This document shows positions 24,186 through 32,972 of a DNA stretch of 39,912 nucleotides, in pieces. The notes beneath the pieces are model-generated. The model did not search any database, was not told where the DNA came from, and was given only the letters and a program-made list of their open reading frames with translations. Position numbers and translations under genes: made by a program. Numbering within the stretch: the stretch's first letter is position 1; each line of letters begins with the position of its first letter. Source of the DNA: Bacillus sp. (in: firmicutes) (GTDB taxonomy: Bacteria; Bacillota; Clostridia; Lachnospirales; Lachnospiraceae). The DNA lies in the NCBI GenBank assembly GCA_023666125.1, contig JAMPCN010000016.1:1-39912 (forward strand), given 5' to 3'.

Positions 24186-24872
24186 ATGTTTTGTAAAAAA
24201 TGTGGTCAGAAGATTAAGGATGGTGTAAAGTACTGCCCGAAATGCGGTAATGAAACGGGAAGCGTTTTGCCTCAGATGCAGGCAGGCGGTCAGCCGCTTT
24301 CCTTTCAGCAGTCCGTTTCATTCCGACAAAGCAGTCCGGTGCAGCAGGAAAAACGAACGGATAAAGGCAAAGCCATCGACAGGCGTATCTTGTTTGTAGG
24401 AATCGGAATAGCGGTTATCGTATTGGCGGCAGTCATAATCGGGCTAATCATGAAAGCAGGACAGGAAGATTCGGAAGAAGATGCCACTATTATCGGCGAA
24501 TGGATAAGCGACGATTTCGTTAATATGGGAACTTACATGGAAGATGTCTTTGAAGAAGTCGGGGTTCCTGATTGGGCAATCGATTTTGTCATGGAGCAGA
24601 CGGGATTGAATACGATGGGAACACTGACGCTGACATTTACGGGCAGCGGTAAAATCCTGCTTGGGGTGGATGGCGTATCAATGAGTTTTGGTTCGATGAC
24701 CTATGAAGAATTGCGCGAGGGACGTATTGTGTTGAAATATGATGTAAATGCGACCGTGTTGGGCTTCGGCGTTCCTGTTTCCGTTGCATATACTTCAGAT
24801 TATACGATTGATAAGGATAGCATGGAAATGGATTTCTTCGGATGCAAAATTAAATTTTCACGGGTGGATTAG
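24186..24872 (+). CDS. Zinc-ribbon, single-pass protein with lipocalin-like outer domain
   Basis: A 228-residue protein: zinc ribbon MFCKKCGQKIKDGVKYCPKCG at residues 1-21, Gln/Ser-rich linker, one membrane helix at about 61-85 (ILFVGIGIAVIVLAAVIIGL), then an extracytoplasmic domain. That domain begins GEWISDDF and has alternating strands such as LTLTFTGSGKILLGVDG and ends MEMDFFGCKIKFSR, the layout of small lipocalin-like proteins of Clostridia. The ribbon would face the cytoplasm. Third gene of the ribbon cluster, with AGAGGGAGAG upstream. Confidence 0.85.
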   Translation: MFCKKCGQKIKDGVKYCPKCGNETGSVLPQMQAGGQPLSFQQSVSFRQSSPVQQEKRTDKGKAIDRRILFVGIGIAVIVLAAVIIGLIMKAGQEDSEEDATIIGEWISDDFVNMGTYMEDVFEEVGVPDWAIDFVMEQTGLNTMGTLTLTFTGSGKILLGVDGVSMSFGSMTYEELREGRIVLKYDVNATVLGFGVPVSVAYTSDYTIDKDSMEMDFFGCKIKFSRVD

Positions 24873-24886
24873 AATGGAGGATTATT

Positions 24887-25522
24887 ATGAGTAATAACGG
24901 ATTACAGGATATAGGTTCTATGCAGATGGGGACATTGTCCACAACAACATCATCAAACAGCGGCGGGAAGAAACCGCAGAAGAATGGCAGACAGATACCG
25001 TTTAAGATAATCATACCGGCAGCAGCGGTTATATGCGTGATACTATTGCTGGTTATCATACTGCCGACGCCGCTTGGCAAAAGTAAAGCGAAAAAAGCCT
25101 GTAAAGAGGTTGTAGAAAATATGTTTACAGGTGATGAAGAATTTTTTGAAAAATATTATCCCGAGGAATTTGCGGAGGTATTGTACGAATATTATAGTAT
25201 AAATTCTGAAACCAACAAAGGCGCTATAAACGAAGATGATATAAAAGTAGATGCTGAAGTTAAATCGGTAACGCCTATAAACGTAAAGAAAAATAAAACG
25301 ACGCTGCGAAAAAGAGTAAAAGAATATTTTGAAGAGGTATTAGAAGAAGTGGATGTTTCCGATATGAAGATATCGAAAGCATATTTAGTAAAAGTCAAAA
25401 TGGATATAAATTATAGCGACGAATCAGAAAAAGACACTGTATCAGCGTTAGTGCTGAAAATAGATGGAAAATATGGCGTGTATTTTTTTTGTGAAGATTT
25501 TGACAAAGAGCTTGATTTCTAA
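24887..25522 (+). CDS. Single-pass membrane protein with NTF2-like outer domain
   Basis: A 211-residue protein without a zinc ribbon. The N-terminal 38 residues are Ser/Thr/Lys-rich and probably cytoplasmic, one membrane helix spans about 39-61 (IIIPAAAVICVILLLVIILP), and the outer domain starts SKAKKACKEVVENMFTGDEEFF. The helix-strand order of the outer domain resembles DUF4878/NTF2-like folds; this is a weak assignment. It starts 14 bases after the previous gene and completes the four-gene cluster. Confidence 0.8.
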   Translation: MSNNGLQDIGSMQMGTLSTTTSSNSGGKKPQKNGRQIPFKIIIPAAAVICVILLLVIILPTPLGKSKAKKACKEVVENMFTGDEEFFEKYYPEEFAEVLYEYYSINSETNKGAINEDDIKVDAEVKSVTPINVKKNKTTLRKRVKEYFEEVLEEVDVSDMKISKAYLVKVKMDINYSDESEKDTVSALVLKIDGKYGVYFFCEDFDKELDF

Positions 25523-25573
25523 ATGGCAGTCAATAAAGCAGTGACAGTAAAGCAGCAGAGAGGAGTTGAGCGT

Positions 25574-25756
25574 ATGAGTTTTTCAATCAGATTGACAGCG
25601 GAAGAAAAAGCCCTTAAAGCATTCAAGAGAGCACTTTTTGAACGGATAGAGGATGAATACGATATTGCGGTTGCTGATGAAGCGTATCGCGAATATGTGG
25701 ACGGTGGTCGTAAGGGCAGAAATATTTCTGAACTTTGGGGAGATTTGAACTTATGA
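25574..25756 (+). pseudogene. RelB/RHH-type antitoxin with internal deletion
   Basis: A 60-residue frame opening MSFSIRLTAEEKAL and continuing directly into AFKRALFERIEDEYD, then EAYREYVDGGRKGRNISELW. In intact relatives about 14 residues containing the turn and second helix of the ribbon-helix-helix fold normally lie between these two blocks, so DNA binding and dimerisation are probably lost. AGAGGAG nine bases before the ATG at 25574 supports the start. Its stop overlaps the ATG of the toxin remnant (ATGA), as in intact relBE operons. The deletion is inferred from memory of the family. Confidence 0.65.
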
Positions 25757-25800
25757 GATATAGGATAGACGATAACCGCCTGATTATTCTTTCCCCCTAA
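25753..25800 (+). pseudogene. RelE toxin remnant, copy 1
   Basis: A 15-codon frame, MRYRIDDNRLIILSP, that equals the last core strands of RelE/ParE-type toxins with everything before them and part of the middle removed. It shares a 27-base identical stretch (25765-25791) with the remnant at 26576. Not expected to encode a working toxin. Confidence 0.65.
25765..25791 (+). repeat. 27-bp direct repeat, copy 1
   Basis: Identical to 26576-26602 over 27 bases (IDDNRLIIL codons). Similarity resumes after a gap: CTTTCCCC...ACAACATTACGG here resembles the end of degV next to copy 2, so a longer block was duplicated and then decayed. Confidence 0.85.
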
Positions 25801-25923
25801 AACAACATTACGGGCGTATTTCATATATGCTGACTGGATGATGCAGTATTTGAGAGGATTATGAAAATTACGAAAAATGACGGATAAAAATATGGCGGTG
25901 TAAAAAATGCGAAATGGTTCTGA

Positions 25924-25952
25924 TTGCCTTTTTAACGCTTAATGGATATAAT
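25924..25952 (+). promoter_or_regulatory. Promoter of the Rpn remnant
   Basis: TTGCCT, 17-base spacer, perfect TATAAT, followed by AAAAGGAG and an ATG at 25980. Both signals survive although the coding region behind them is shortened. Confidence 0.65.
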
Positions 25953-25979
25953 GTAAGTAGGGAAAAGGAGATTTTTTAT

Positions 25980-26518
25980 ATGCAGACAAGACGCCTAAAA
26001 CAACAACTATTACTTTTACATTTCCGGATGGGCAGATGGTTGATTATAAATCCGATAATGTAATTTTGGAAGATTTTACAAAGGAAATGATTATTGAAAA
26101 AAAGTTATTTCCATATATTCCGTTTTATGTTGCACGGTATGAAAAAGAAATCGCATCGGAAGGCAATATAGAAAAAGCGGTAGAGTCGCTGGTTTATTTT
26201 AGGAATGAAATGGAGCGTATGCATCAGGCAGACGAATTAACAGACGATGAACTGATAGATTTGAAAGGATTTGTGAATACTATCATTACGCATATCACAA
26301 ATGGAAACAAAAATGAAGAAAGGCTGGTAAACATTATGGGTGGAACTGTTATTGAAACTGAATCTGATAAGATTAAAATAAGGACAATTATTGAAATAGG
26401 GCAGGAAGTTGGTCTTGAAGATTCGGCGATTTTGAAAAAACTGCAAGAGAAAATTATTGGACTGCCGTTAAACCGGGCAGAGATATATCTGAAACAGTAT
26501 GGTAAACAACTTGTCTAA
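25980..26518 (+). pseudogene. Rpn-family nuclease, C-terminal part only
   Basis: The open frame 26036-26518 (160 residues) and the codons before it (TFTFPDGQMVDYKSDN) match the C-terminal half of Rpn/PD-(D/E)XK recombination-promoting nucleases: FTKEMIIEKKLFPYIPFYVARYEKEI, a helical middle and IMGGTVIETESDKIKIRTIIE. The nuclease core is absent. The ATG at 25980 with promoter and ribosome site is in another frame and stops after 26 codons, so a deletion with frameshift is likely. If translation starts at 26036 the product resembles the short C-terminal Rpn proteins that inhibit full-length Rpn nucleases. Confidence 0.65.
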
Positions 26519-26608
26519 GTCTGCGGGAAAAAGATTACCAAGGAAACGATAGGCGGTTACCGTCTTATCTGTCACATAGACGATAACCGCCTGATTATTC
26601 TTACTTAG
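26519..26608 (+). pseudogene. RelE toxin remnant, copy 2
   Basis: An open stretch without a start codon, ending GGYRLICHIDDNRLIILT. It corresponds to the RelE/ParE C-terminal region GDYRLICxIDDNRLIIL with a gap before it and loss of the terminal EVGHR segment. It overlaps the 3' end of degV on the other strand by four bases. Confidence 0.6.
26576..26602 (+). repeat. 27-bp direct repeat, copy 2
   Basis: Exact copy of 25765-25791, 811 bases away. The pair brackets the Rpn remnant. Confidence 0.85.
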
Positions 26609-27492
26609 TTGATTCTTTCCTTTCCCCAGAAAAACAACGCTACGGTTCCCGGCCCGGTATGGCTGCCGATAGTCGCGCCGATGGGATAAATCTGCACCTT
26701 GCCGTCAAGGTTGGGGAAACGGCTCTCTATCAGGTTGGCAACGGCGCGGGCGTCCTCCATACAGGCGGACTGGCTGATAAAGCATCTGCCGGAATACTGC
26801 AAGCCGTCGCGGGCATTCTGTTCCATTTGTTCTACGATTCGTTCAATGACTTTTTTCTTAGTTCTGATTTTTTCTCTCGGGATGAGGCGGCCTTCAAAAT
26901 CAACATTAAGGAGCGGGCAGATGCTTAAAACAGTGCCGATAAAACCGCTTGTCTTAGAGATTCTTCCCCCCTTGATATAAAAAGTTAAGTCGGTTGAGAA
27001 AAACCAGTGCTGTAGTTTTTTCTTATTATTTTCCGCCCATTCGTACAGTTCGTCAATACCCATACCGGAATCCCGCATATCTGCTATACCATCCACGAGT
27101 AAGCCGAAACCGCTGGAAGCGGCAAGGGAGTCTACAACATAGATTTTTCTGTCGGGGTATTTTGCGGACAACGTTTCCCTGGCGATACAGGCGGAGTTAT
27201 AAGTGCCTGAAATACCGCTGGATAGGCAAAGGTGCAGGATATCTTTGCCGTCCTGTAACATGCGTTCAAAATATTCTTCGTATTCGTTTATGGTAATCTG
27301 CGAGGTTTTGGTGTCGGCGCCCTCGGACATCATGCGGTACATGGTATCCGGCGGAACGGACTCGCCCAGGTCATCCAAATACTCTTTTCCGTCTAATTCA
27401 AAATGAAAACATATATAATGGATATCTCTTTTTTCAAAATATTCCTTGGATAAATCGGCTGTGGAAGAACAGCTTAAACAGTATTGCGCCAT
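26605..27492 (-). CDS. DegV family fatty-acid-binding protein
   Basis: DegV/DUF194 protein of 295 residues, the usual length. DegV proteins bind a fatty acid and, as FakB, present it to a DhaK-like kinase for acyl phosphate formation. Visible blocks are CLSCSSTADLSKEYF, SEGADTKTSQITINEYEEYF, LCLSSGISGTYNSA (the lipid head-group site), VVDSLAASSGFGLL, FYIKGGRISKTSGFIG and the terminal GPGTVALFFWG. Transcribed leftward, divergent from the chemoreceptor. Its 3' end touches the decayed toxin copy. A paralogue specific for other lipids cannot be excluded. Confidence 0.94.
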   Translation of the reverse strand: MAQYCLSCSSTADLSKEYFEKRDIHYICFHFELDGKEYLDDLGESVPPDTMYRMMSEGADTKTSQITINEYEEYFERMLQDGKDILHLCLSSGISGTYNSACIARETLSAKYPDRKIYVVDSLAASSGFGLLVDGIADMRDSGMGIDELYEWAENNKKKLQHWFFSTDLTFYIKGGRISKTSGFIGTVLSICPLLNVDFEGRLIPREKIRTKKKVIERIVEQMEQNARDGLQYSGRCFISQSACMEDARAVANLIESRFPNLDGKVQIYPIGATIGSHTGPGTVALFFWGKERIN

Positions 27493-27607
27493 GAAAAAAG
27501 CCTCCTTACTGATACTGTGTCAAAAGTTAATAGAATCTTATCAAAGTGTAACACGCCTGATTTTGGGATGCAATAAAAATATCGTGGCGTTTCGTGTGAT
27601 ATAATTG

Positions 27608-27636
27608 TGGACGGCTTTCGGGAAAAAGTGTATAAT
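27608..27636 (+). promoter_or_regulatory. Possible promoter of the chemoreceptor gene
   Basis: Perfect TATAAT at 27631-27636 about 27 bases before the start codon, with only a weak -35 (TGGACG at 17 bases). A sigma-D motility promoter was looked for and not seen. Confidence 0.4.
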
Positions 27637-27662
27637 GGGGAGTACAGACTGGAGGGAGATAT

Positions 27663-29681
27663 ATGAAAACAATTAAAGGGAAATTGATTGCGGCGATATC
27701 TGCTGCGGCTGTTGTGATTTTGTTGACAGGGTCGATAGGAAGCTATCTGATTGCGAATAGCGTAGTAAGCAGGAAAGTAAAGGAATTGCAGCTTGAGAAA
27801 GCGCAGAAAACATCCGAGGAAATGAGCGGATGGCTCTCGGAGCAGATTGCGTGGGTCAAGGAAAACGTAAATACATATGAACTGAAAATGCAAAAGGAGC
27901 CGTATGCGGAGATGAAAGCGTATCTGGCGGAGCGGCTTGCGAACAGCGATGGCACAATAATGGATGCCTATTATGGTTTTGAGGACCATACGATGTTGAT
28001 TATCAATTCGGAAGTGGGCGAAGATTATGACTGCTGTGAGCGCGGATGGTACATACAGGCGAAAGAAGCCGGTACGGTGGTGGTAACAGACCCCTATGTG
28101 GACGCTTTTACCGGCAGGATAGTCGTAACGGTAGCCGCGCCGATGTATAATCAGGCAGGGGAAATTGCCGGTGTGTGCGGTGCAGATATTACGACAGAAG
28201 AACTGGTGAATGTAGTCAATAACTTACAAAAAGATGATGGGTACGGCTTTTTGGTAGACAGTGCGGGATGTTTTGTTACACATCCCAATCAGGAATTTCT
28301 GCCTACGGGAGATACTTCCGTTGCCGTTGCCGAAGCGGCGGGCGGCGCGCTGGGAGAAGTGAGCAGACTGATTACGCAGGAACAGGGCATGGTTGAAAGT
28401 AAAGATTACGACGGTCTTGTCAAATACTTTACGGTGGTACCCATGAAAAACTGCGACTGGACGGTCGGCGTTGTCATCCCTAAAAGCGCGGTTACGAAAG
28501 AATTAACGACATTGGTTGTCGCTTCCGTGCTTATCTGTATTATCGGTATGGTTTTAATTATAGGAATCGTAGTTTTTACGGCGAATAAGTTCTTGGCGCC
28601 GATAGCGGATTTAAAACAGTTTGCAAGCGGTGATTTCAGAGATGAGACCATGCAGCAGGAAAAGATAAAACATCAGGTTGCCGAGGGATTTAAGGATGAA
28701 CTGGAAGAAATCGAGTATGCGACCAAGTCTGTCAGGAAACAGATTCGTGATACGATTCTGGGAACGAAAGAAGAAGCAAACGGCATAGCTGATACAGCGT
28801 CGGAAGCCTATAGCGATATGGCGGAGTTAAACAACGGACTGGACCGCATGGACCAGTTAATAGAAGCTGTCAAGGTTAAGGCAAATGACGCGGCAGGCGT
28901 AACCAATACTATCAGTATAGCGAGTACTGAAATCGGTACGGTCGTAGACAGCGTTTCCATGAAAGCTTCGGAGGCGGCGGACGCATCCGGCGTTATCAAT
29001 GTACGCGCAGAGAAACTGTTAGAGTCAACGGAAAACGCTAAAAAACGGGCAAGCCAGATTTACAGGAAAGTGGAAAAGGAACTGGAAGCGGCGTTGCAGG
29101 AAGTGGAAAAAGTCGATGAGATTAAAACATTGTCTCAGGAGATTTTGAGTATCACGGCTAAGACTAACCTGATTGCATTAAATGCGTCTATCGAAGCGGC
29201 GCGTGCCGGAGAGGCGGGCAAAGGCTTTGCGGTAGTGGCTGAGGAAGTCAGGACGCTGGCGGAAAATTCCAAAGCCGCGGTGGACAATATTCAGGCGGTT
29301 ATCAATGAAGTCGTGGACTCCGTCATGGCGTTAAAAGACAGTTCGGGAACGCTGCTTAACTTTATGAAAGACCATGTTATCGGTGATTACCATACAATGT
29401 TGGATACGGCAAAACAGTATAAGGAGGACGCCGTATTCTATGATGGCATTGCCACCGATTTGGGCGCGTCTGCGCAGGAGATGGGAGCGTCCATACAGCA
29501 GATGATAGCTTCCCTGCAGACGATTACGGAAACGACTGCAGCTATGGTGGAGGATATCCACAACGTAGCGGACACCATGCAGCATACGAATGTCAGTTCC
29601 GAAGAGATTATGCGGAAGATGGCCATTTTGGAGCGCAGCAGCCGTTCTTTACAGGAAATTATCCGTAACTTTAAGATTTAA
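27663..29681 (+). CDS. Methyl-accepting chemotaxis protein with dCache-type sensor
   Basis: Chemoreceptor of 672 residues. One membrane helix at about 8-31, an extracellular Cache sensor at about 35-270 ([30 protein letters not shown] and [23 protein letters not shown] are Cache signatures), a second helix at about 278-308, a HAMP-like linker and a cytoplasmic coiled coil. The signalling tip at about 490-540 contains [30 protein letters not shown], binding CheA/CheW (quoted as motif range). Ligand unknown; Cache domains often bind amino or organic acids. GGAGGGAG precedes the ATG. No other chemotaxis gene is nearby. Confidence 0.95.
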   Translation: MKTIKGKLIAAISAAAVVILLTGSIGSYLIANSVVSRKVKELQLEKAQKTSEEMSGWLSEQIAWVKENVNTYELKMQKEPYAEMKAYLAERLANSDGTIMDAYYGFEDHTMLIINSEVGEDYDCCERGWYIQAKEAGTVVVTDPYVDAFTGRIVVTVAAPMYNQAGEIAGVCGADITTEELVNVVNNLQKDDGYGFLVDSAGCFVTHPNQEFLPTGDTSVAVAEAAGGALGEVSRLITQEQGMVESKDYDGLVKYFTVVPMKNCDWTVGVVIPKSAVTKELTTLVVASVLICIIGMVLIIGIVVFTANKFLAPIADLKQFASGDFRDETMQQEKIKHQVAEGFKDELEEIEYATKSVRKQIRDTILGTKEEANGIADTASEAYSDMAELNNGLDRMDQLIEAVKVKANDAAGVTNTISIASTEIGTVVDSVSMKASEAADASGVINVRAEKLLESTENAKKRASQIYRKVEKELEAALQEVEKVDEIKTLSQEILSITAKTNLIALNASIEAARAGEAGKGFAVVAEEVRTLAENSKAAVDNIQAVINEVVDSVMALKDSSGTLLNFMKDHVIGDYHTMLDTAKQYKEDAVFYDGIATDLGASAQEMGASIQQMIASLQTITETTAAMVEDIHNVADTMQHTNVSSEEIMRKMAILERSSRSLQEIIRNFKI

Positions 29682-29736
29682 TAAACGCAAGCCCTGCAGA
29701 TTGCGCATGGAATGATTTATACTGTGGCATTTGTGG

Positions 29737-31038
29737 CTACGATTTAATATGGCGGCGTAAAAGGTAGAGCGCAAGGACATTCGGCAGTACCATAAGGCCG
29801 TTGATAAGGTCGGTACATTCCCACACAATATTCATGGGGATGATGGCTCCGAAATATATCATGACAATATAAAACAGTTTATAATACGGAATACCGGAGT
29901 TCCCTACCAGGTATTCCGTTGCCTTTTCACCGAAATAGGACCAGCCGATTAATGTCGTGACGGCAAATGTCATAAGAGAGATTGTTAAAAAGGCGTCTCC
30001 GACATACGGCAGATGCGCGAATGCGGCCGAAGTAAGTCCGGTCGATGGAACGTTTTGAATGCTGACAGGGTCATAAAGCATATTGGAGACTACAACAAGT
30101 CCGGTGAGCAGGCACATAACGACGGTATCCCAGAATACCGCGGTCATGGAAATGTAGGCCTGTTTGGAGGGTTCATGAAGGCCGGAGGCTGCCGCGGCAA
30201 TGGCGGAAGTGCCGATGCCGGCCTCGTTGGTAAATAACCCTCGGGCGATACCGTAGCGGAGCGATAACTGTAAGGTAGAGCCGACAAAACCGCCAGCGAT
30301 GGACGAGACGGAAAAAGCGTCTTTTAAAATCCACAGACATGCCTGCGGAAGCTGCCTGCGATACAGAATCAATAGCAAGATACAACCGAACAGGTAGACG
30401 AAACTCATGGCGGGAACGACCCGTTCGCATAAATTACCGATGGTTTTGACGCCGCCTAAGATGACGATGCCGGTCAGTACGGCAAGTACGATACCGACAA
30501 GGTGCGGCGACAGATGGAAAGAAGCTTCGGCAGCTTGTGAAACAGAATTGGCCTGTGTTGTACAGCCGACGCCAAAGGCCGCAAAAAGAGTACAGAGGGC
30601 ATAGAAAGAACCTAACGCTTTGTTATGTAAACCGTTTCGCAGAACATACATGGGTCCGCCGGCATAGGCGCCGTTTTTCTGCTTTGTACGGAAGAGGACG
30701 CTTAGATAGCATTCACTGTAAGCGGTTGCCATACCGAGGATTCCGGTAATCCAGCACCAGAAAATGGCGCCCGGGCCTCCAAGCGCGACAGCGGTCGATA
30801 TACCGATGATGTTGCCGGTGCCGAGGGTGGCGGCGAGCGTTGTGGCAAGTGTGGAAAAGGAAGACAGGTTCTGTTCTCCGCCGTTTTCCATACCGAGAGA
30901 AAGTTTAATCGCGTAGAAAATTCTGCGCTGCGGCATATGCAGCTTCCATGTGAAATAGATATGGGTTCCCATCAGGATAAAAAGAAGGGGAACGCCCCAG
31001 ATAAAGTCGTTGGCTTTTTGGATAATATGCAGCATCAT
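29737..31038 (-). CDS. Sodium:alanine/glycine symporter (AGCS family)
   Basis: Membrane transporter of 433 residues with about ten or eleven helices that imports alanine or glycine with Na+. The family signature lies in LGTGNIIGISTAVALGGPG followed by FWCWITGILGMATAYSE. NGAYAGGPMYVL and LFTNEAGIGTSAIAAAA are the other conserved blocks. The protein is slightly shorter than many relatives. Its 3' end faces the chemoreceptor gene, and the gene is divergent from 31122. The ribosome site before the ATG at 31038 is weak. Confidence 0.94.
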   Translation of the reverse strand: MMLHIIQKANDFIWGVPLLFILMGTHIYFTWKLHMPQRRIFYAIKLSLGMENGGEQNLSSFSTLATTLAATLGTGNIIGISTAVALGGPGAIFWCWITGILGMATAYSECYLSVLFRTKQKNGAYAGGPMYVLRNGLHNKALGSFYALCTLFAAFGVGCTTQANSVSQAAEASFHLSPHLVGIVLAVLTGIVILGGVKTIGNLCERVVPAMSFVYLFGCILLLILYRRQLPQACLWILKDAFSVSSIAGGFVGSTLQLSLRYGIARGLFTNEAGIGTSAIAAAASGLHEPSKQAYISMTAVFWDTVVMCLLTGLVVVSNMLYDPVSIQNVPSTGLTSAAFAHLPYVGDAFLTISLMTFAVTTLIGWSYFGEKATEYLVGNSGIPYYKLFYIVMIYFGAIIPMNIVWECTDLINGLMVLPNVLALYLLRRHIKS

Positions 31039-31121
31039 AAGGGATAACGACCTGTACTTTTTCTTATTCTATTTATATGGAATGTGTTATGAAAAAAGAA
31101 CGCCGGAAAGGAGAAAACATT

Positions 31122-31511
31122 ATGTCGGATGAAGAAAGCAGAAAAGAAGCAGCCGGGCAGTGGGCGCGCGCATTATGCGCATATGCGGGTAAAGATGAGG
31201 CATTTTTGGAAAAGTTTTGGAACGCTCTGCAAAATTCCACTCCGGTCTATCGTGAATTTGTATATTATCTGGAGCATCAGAACTTTTTGTGCGAATATCG
31301 GATAGAGGGCTATACGGTAGTCGATATTATGGTATGGCAGATGGACCATTTTAAGGCGCAGATGGACAGAGGGCATTATGATATGAAGCAAAACGGCGAT
31401 AATATGTTACTGATGGCGTTTGATACGATGCTTCAAATGGAAAAAGAACCGGAAAAATATATACAGCTTATGCAGTCGGAGACGGGAACGGATTATCCGG
31501 AAAAATACTGA
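31122..31511 (+). CDS. Conserved small protein of unknown function
   Basis: A 129-residue acidic helical protein, MSDEESRKEAAGQWARALCAY at its start and MDRGHYDMKQNGDNMLLMAFDTMLQME near the end. No enzymatic or membrane motif. GAAAGGAG eight to nine bases upstream favours the ATG at 31122 over the in-frame ATG at 31077. Homologues seem restricted to related Clostridia. It precedes the Trk genes by 85 bases and may share their transcript. Confidence 0.78.
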   Translation: MSDEESRKEAAGQWARALCAYAGKDEAFLEKFWNALQNSTPVYREFVYYLEHQNFLCEYRIEGYTVVDIMVWQMDHFKAQMDRGHYDMKQNGDNMLLMAFDTMLQMEKEPEKYIQLMQSETGTDYPEKY

Positions 31512-31596
31512 TATGCAATAAACGTTTTATGAGTTGCTTCTTATAGAAAGAACGGATATAATAACAAAGGAAATTGCAGGAAAGGTATAAAAAACA

Positions 31597-32952
31597 ATGC
31601 AGATAATTATTGTGGGATGCGGTAATGTAGGCGCGACGCTGACGGAACAGTTGAGTTCGGAGGATCATAACATTACGGTCATTGACATGGACAATCAAAA
31701 ATTACAGAATTTAATTAATAATTATGATGTAATGGGAGTCGTAGGAAACGGCGTCAGCTTCGCCGTACAGAAAGAAGCGGGCGTGGAACATGCCCATCTT
31801 TTAATAGCCGTGACAGGTTCCGACGAGGTCAACCTCCTGTGCTGTTTGATTGCGAAAAAGACCGGTGGTTGTCATACGATTGCAAGGGTCAGGAACCCGA
31901 TTTATAATATGGAAATCAGTTATATCAAAGAAGAACTGGGACTTTCCATGATTATTAACCCGGAATTTACGGCGGCGTCCGAAATGGCAAGGCTGTTAAA
32001 GTTCCCGTCGGCGATTACGATAGATACGTTTACCAAGGGAAGAGTGGAGGTTGTAAAATACCGTGTAGAGGAAGATTCCGTACTCTGTGACCTTTCCTTA
32101 CAGCAGATTGCTTCCAAGTTAAAGACCGATATTTTGATATGTACGGTAGAACGTGATGAAAATGTCTATATTCCGGGTGGTAATTTTATTATCCGTGCCA
32201 AAGATGAAATTTCCATTGTAGGTACGCCGCAAAAGACGCTGGCCTTTTTTAAGAAACTGGGAGCGGCCGTTACCAGAGCCAAGAGCGTTATGATTATCGG
32301 GGGTGGCGATACGGCGTATTATTTAGCCAGACAACTGACGAGTATGGGTATGCAGATTAAAATTATCGAGATAGACAAAAAGCGCTGCGAGGAATTGAGC
32401 GAACTGTTACCTAAGGCCATTATTATCCGGGGAGACGGCACGGACAAGAATCTGCTTTTGCAGGAGGGGCTTTTACAGACGGAAGCGTTTGTCGCCATGA
32501 CGAATGTGGACGAGGAGAATATTATGCTTTCACTGTTTGCCAAAAGTATGTCCAAGGCCAAACTGATTACGCATGTACACAGAATTTCTTATGATGAGAT
32601 TATAGACAGCCTGGATATCGGGAGCGTTGTTTATCCCAAGTATCTGACGGCGGAAAGCATTATTAAATATGTGCGCGCGATGGATAATTCCCTCGGCAGC
32701 AATATAGAGACGCTGTACCGTCTCAATGACAATCGGGTGGAAGCATTGGAGTTTAGCATAAAAGAGGATTCTCCGGTGGTCGGCATCCCGTTACAGAAGA
32801 TGCAGATAAAACCGAATATTCTTATTTGCTCCATTAACCATAACGGCGTTATCAGTATTCCGGGCGGACAGAGTGTGATAGAGGTAGGCGACATGGTAAT
32901 TGTGGTGACAACAAATACGAGACTGAATGATATTAAGGATATTCTAAAATAA
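31597..32952 (+). CDS. trkA: Trk potassium uptake regulator TrkA
   Basis: Peripheral NAD-binding subunit of the Trk K+ system, 451 residues, with two RCK modules. The first Rossmann motif is IIVGCGNVGATLTEQL and the second, near residue 230, is VMIIGGGDTAYYLARQL; each is followed by a C-terminal RCK_C part (around 140-220 and 370-451). It binds NAD(H)/ATP and gates TrkH. AGGAAAGG lies upstream. It starts a tight unit with trkH 20 bases later. Confidence 0.96.
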   Translation: MQIIIVGCGNVGATLTEQLSSEDHNITVIDMDNQKLQNLINNYDVMGVVGNGVSFAVQKEAGVEHAHLLIAVTGSDEVNLLCCLIAKKTGGCHTIARVRNPIYNMEISYIKEELGLSMIINPEFTAASEMARLLKFPSAITIDTFTKGRVEVVKYRVEEDSVLCDLSLQQIASKLKTDILICTVERDENVYIPGGNFIIRAKDEISIVGTPQKTLAFFKKLGAAVTRAKSVMIIGGGDTAYYLARQLTSMGMQIKIIEIDKKRCEELSELLPKAIIIRGDGTDKNLLLQEGLLQTEAFVAMTNVDEENIMLSLFAKSMSKAKLITHVHRISYDEIIDSLDIGSVVYPKYLTAESIIKYVRAMDNSLGSNIETLYRLNDNRVEALEFSIKEDSPVVGIPLQKMQIKPNILICSINHNGVISIPGGQSVIEVGDMVIVVTTNTRLNDIKDILK

Positions 32953-32972
32953 TTGACAGACGGGGGATTGAG

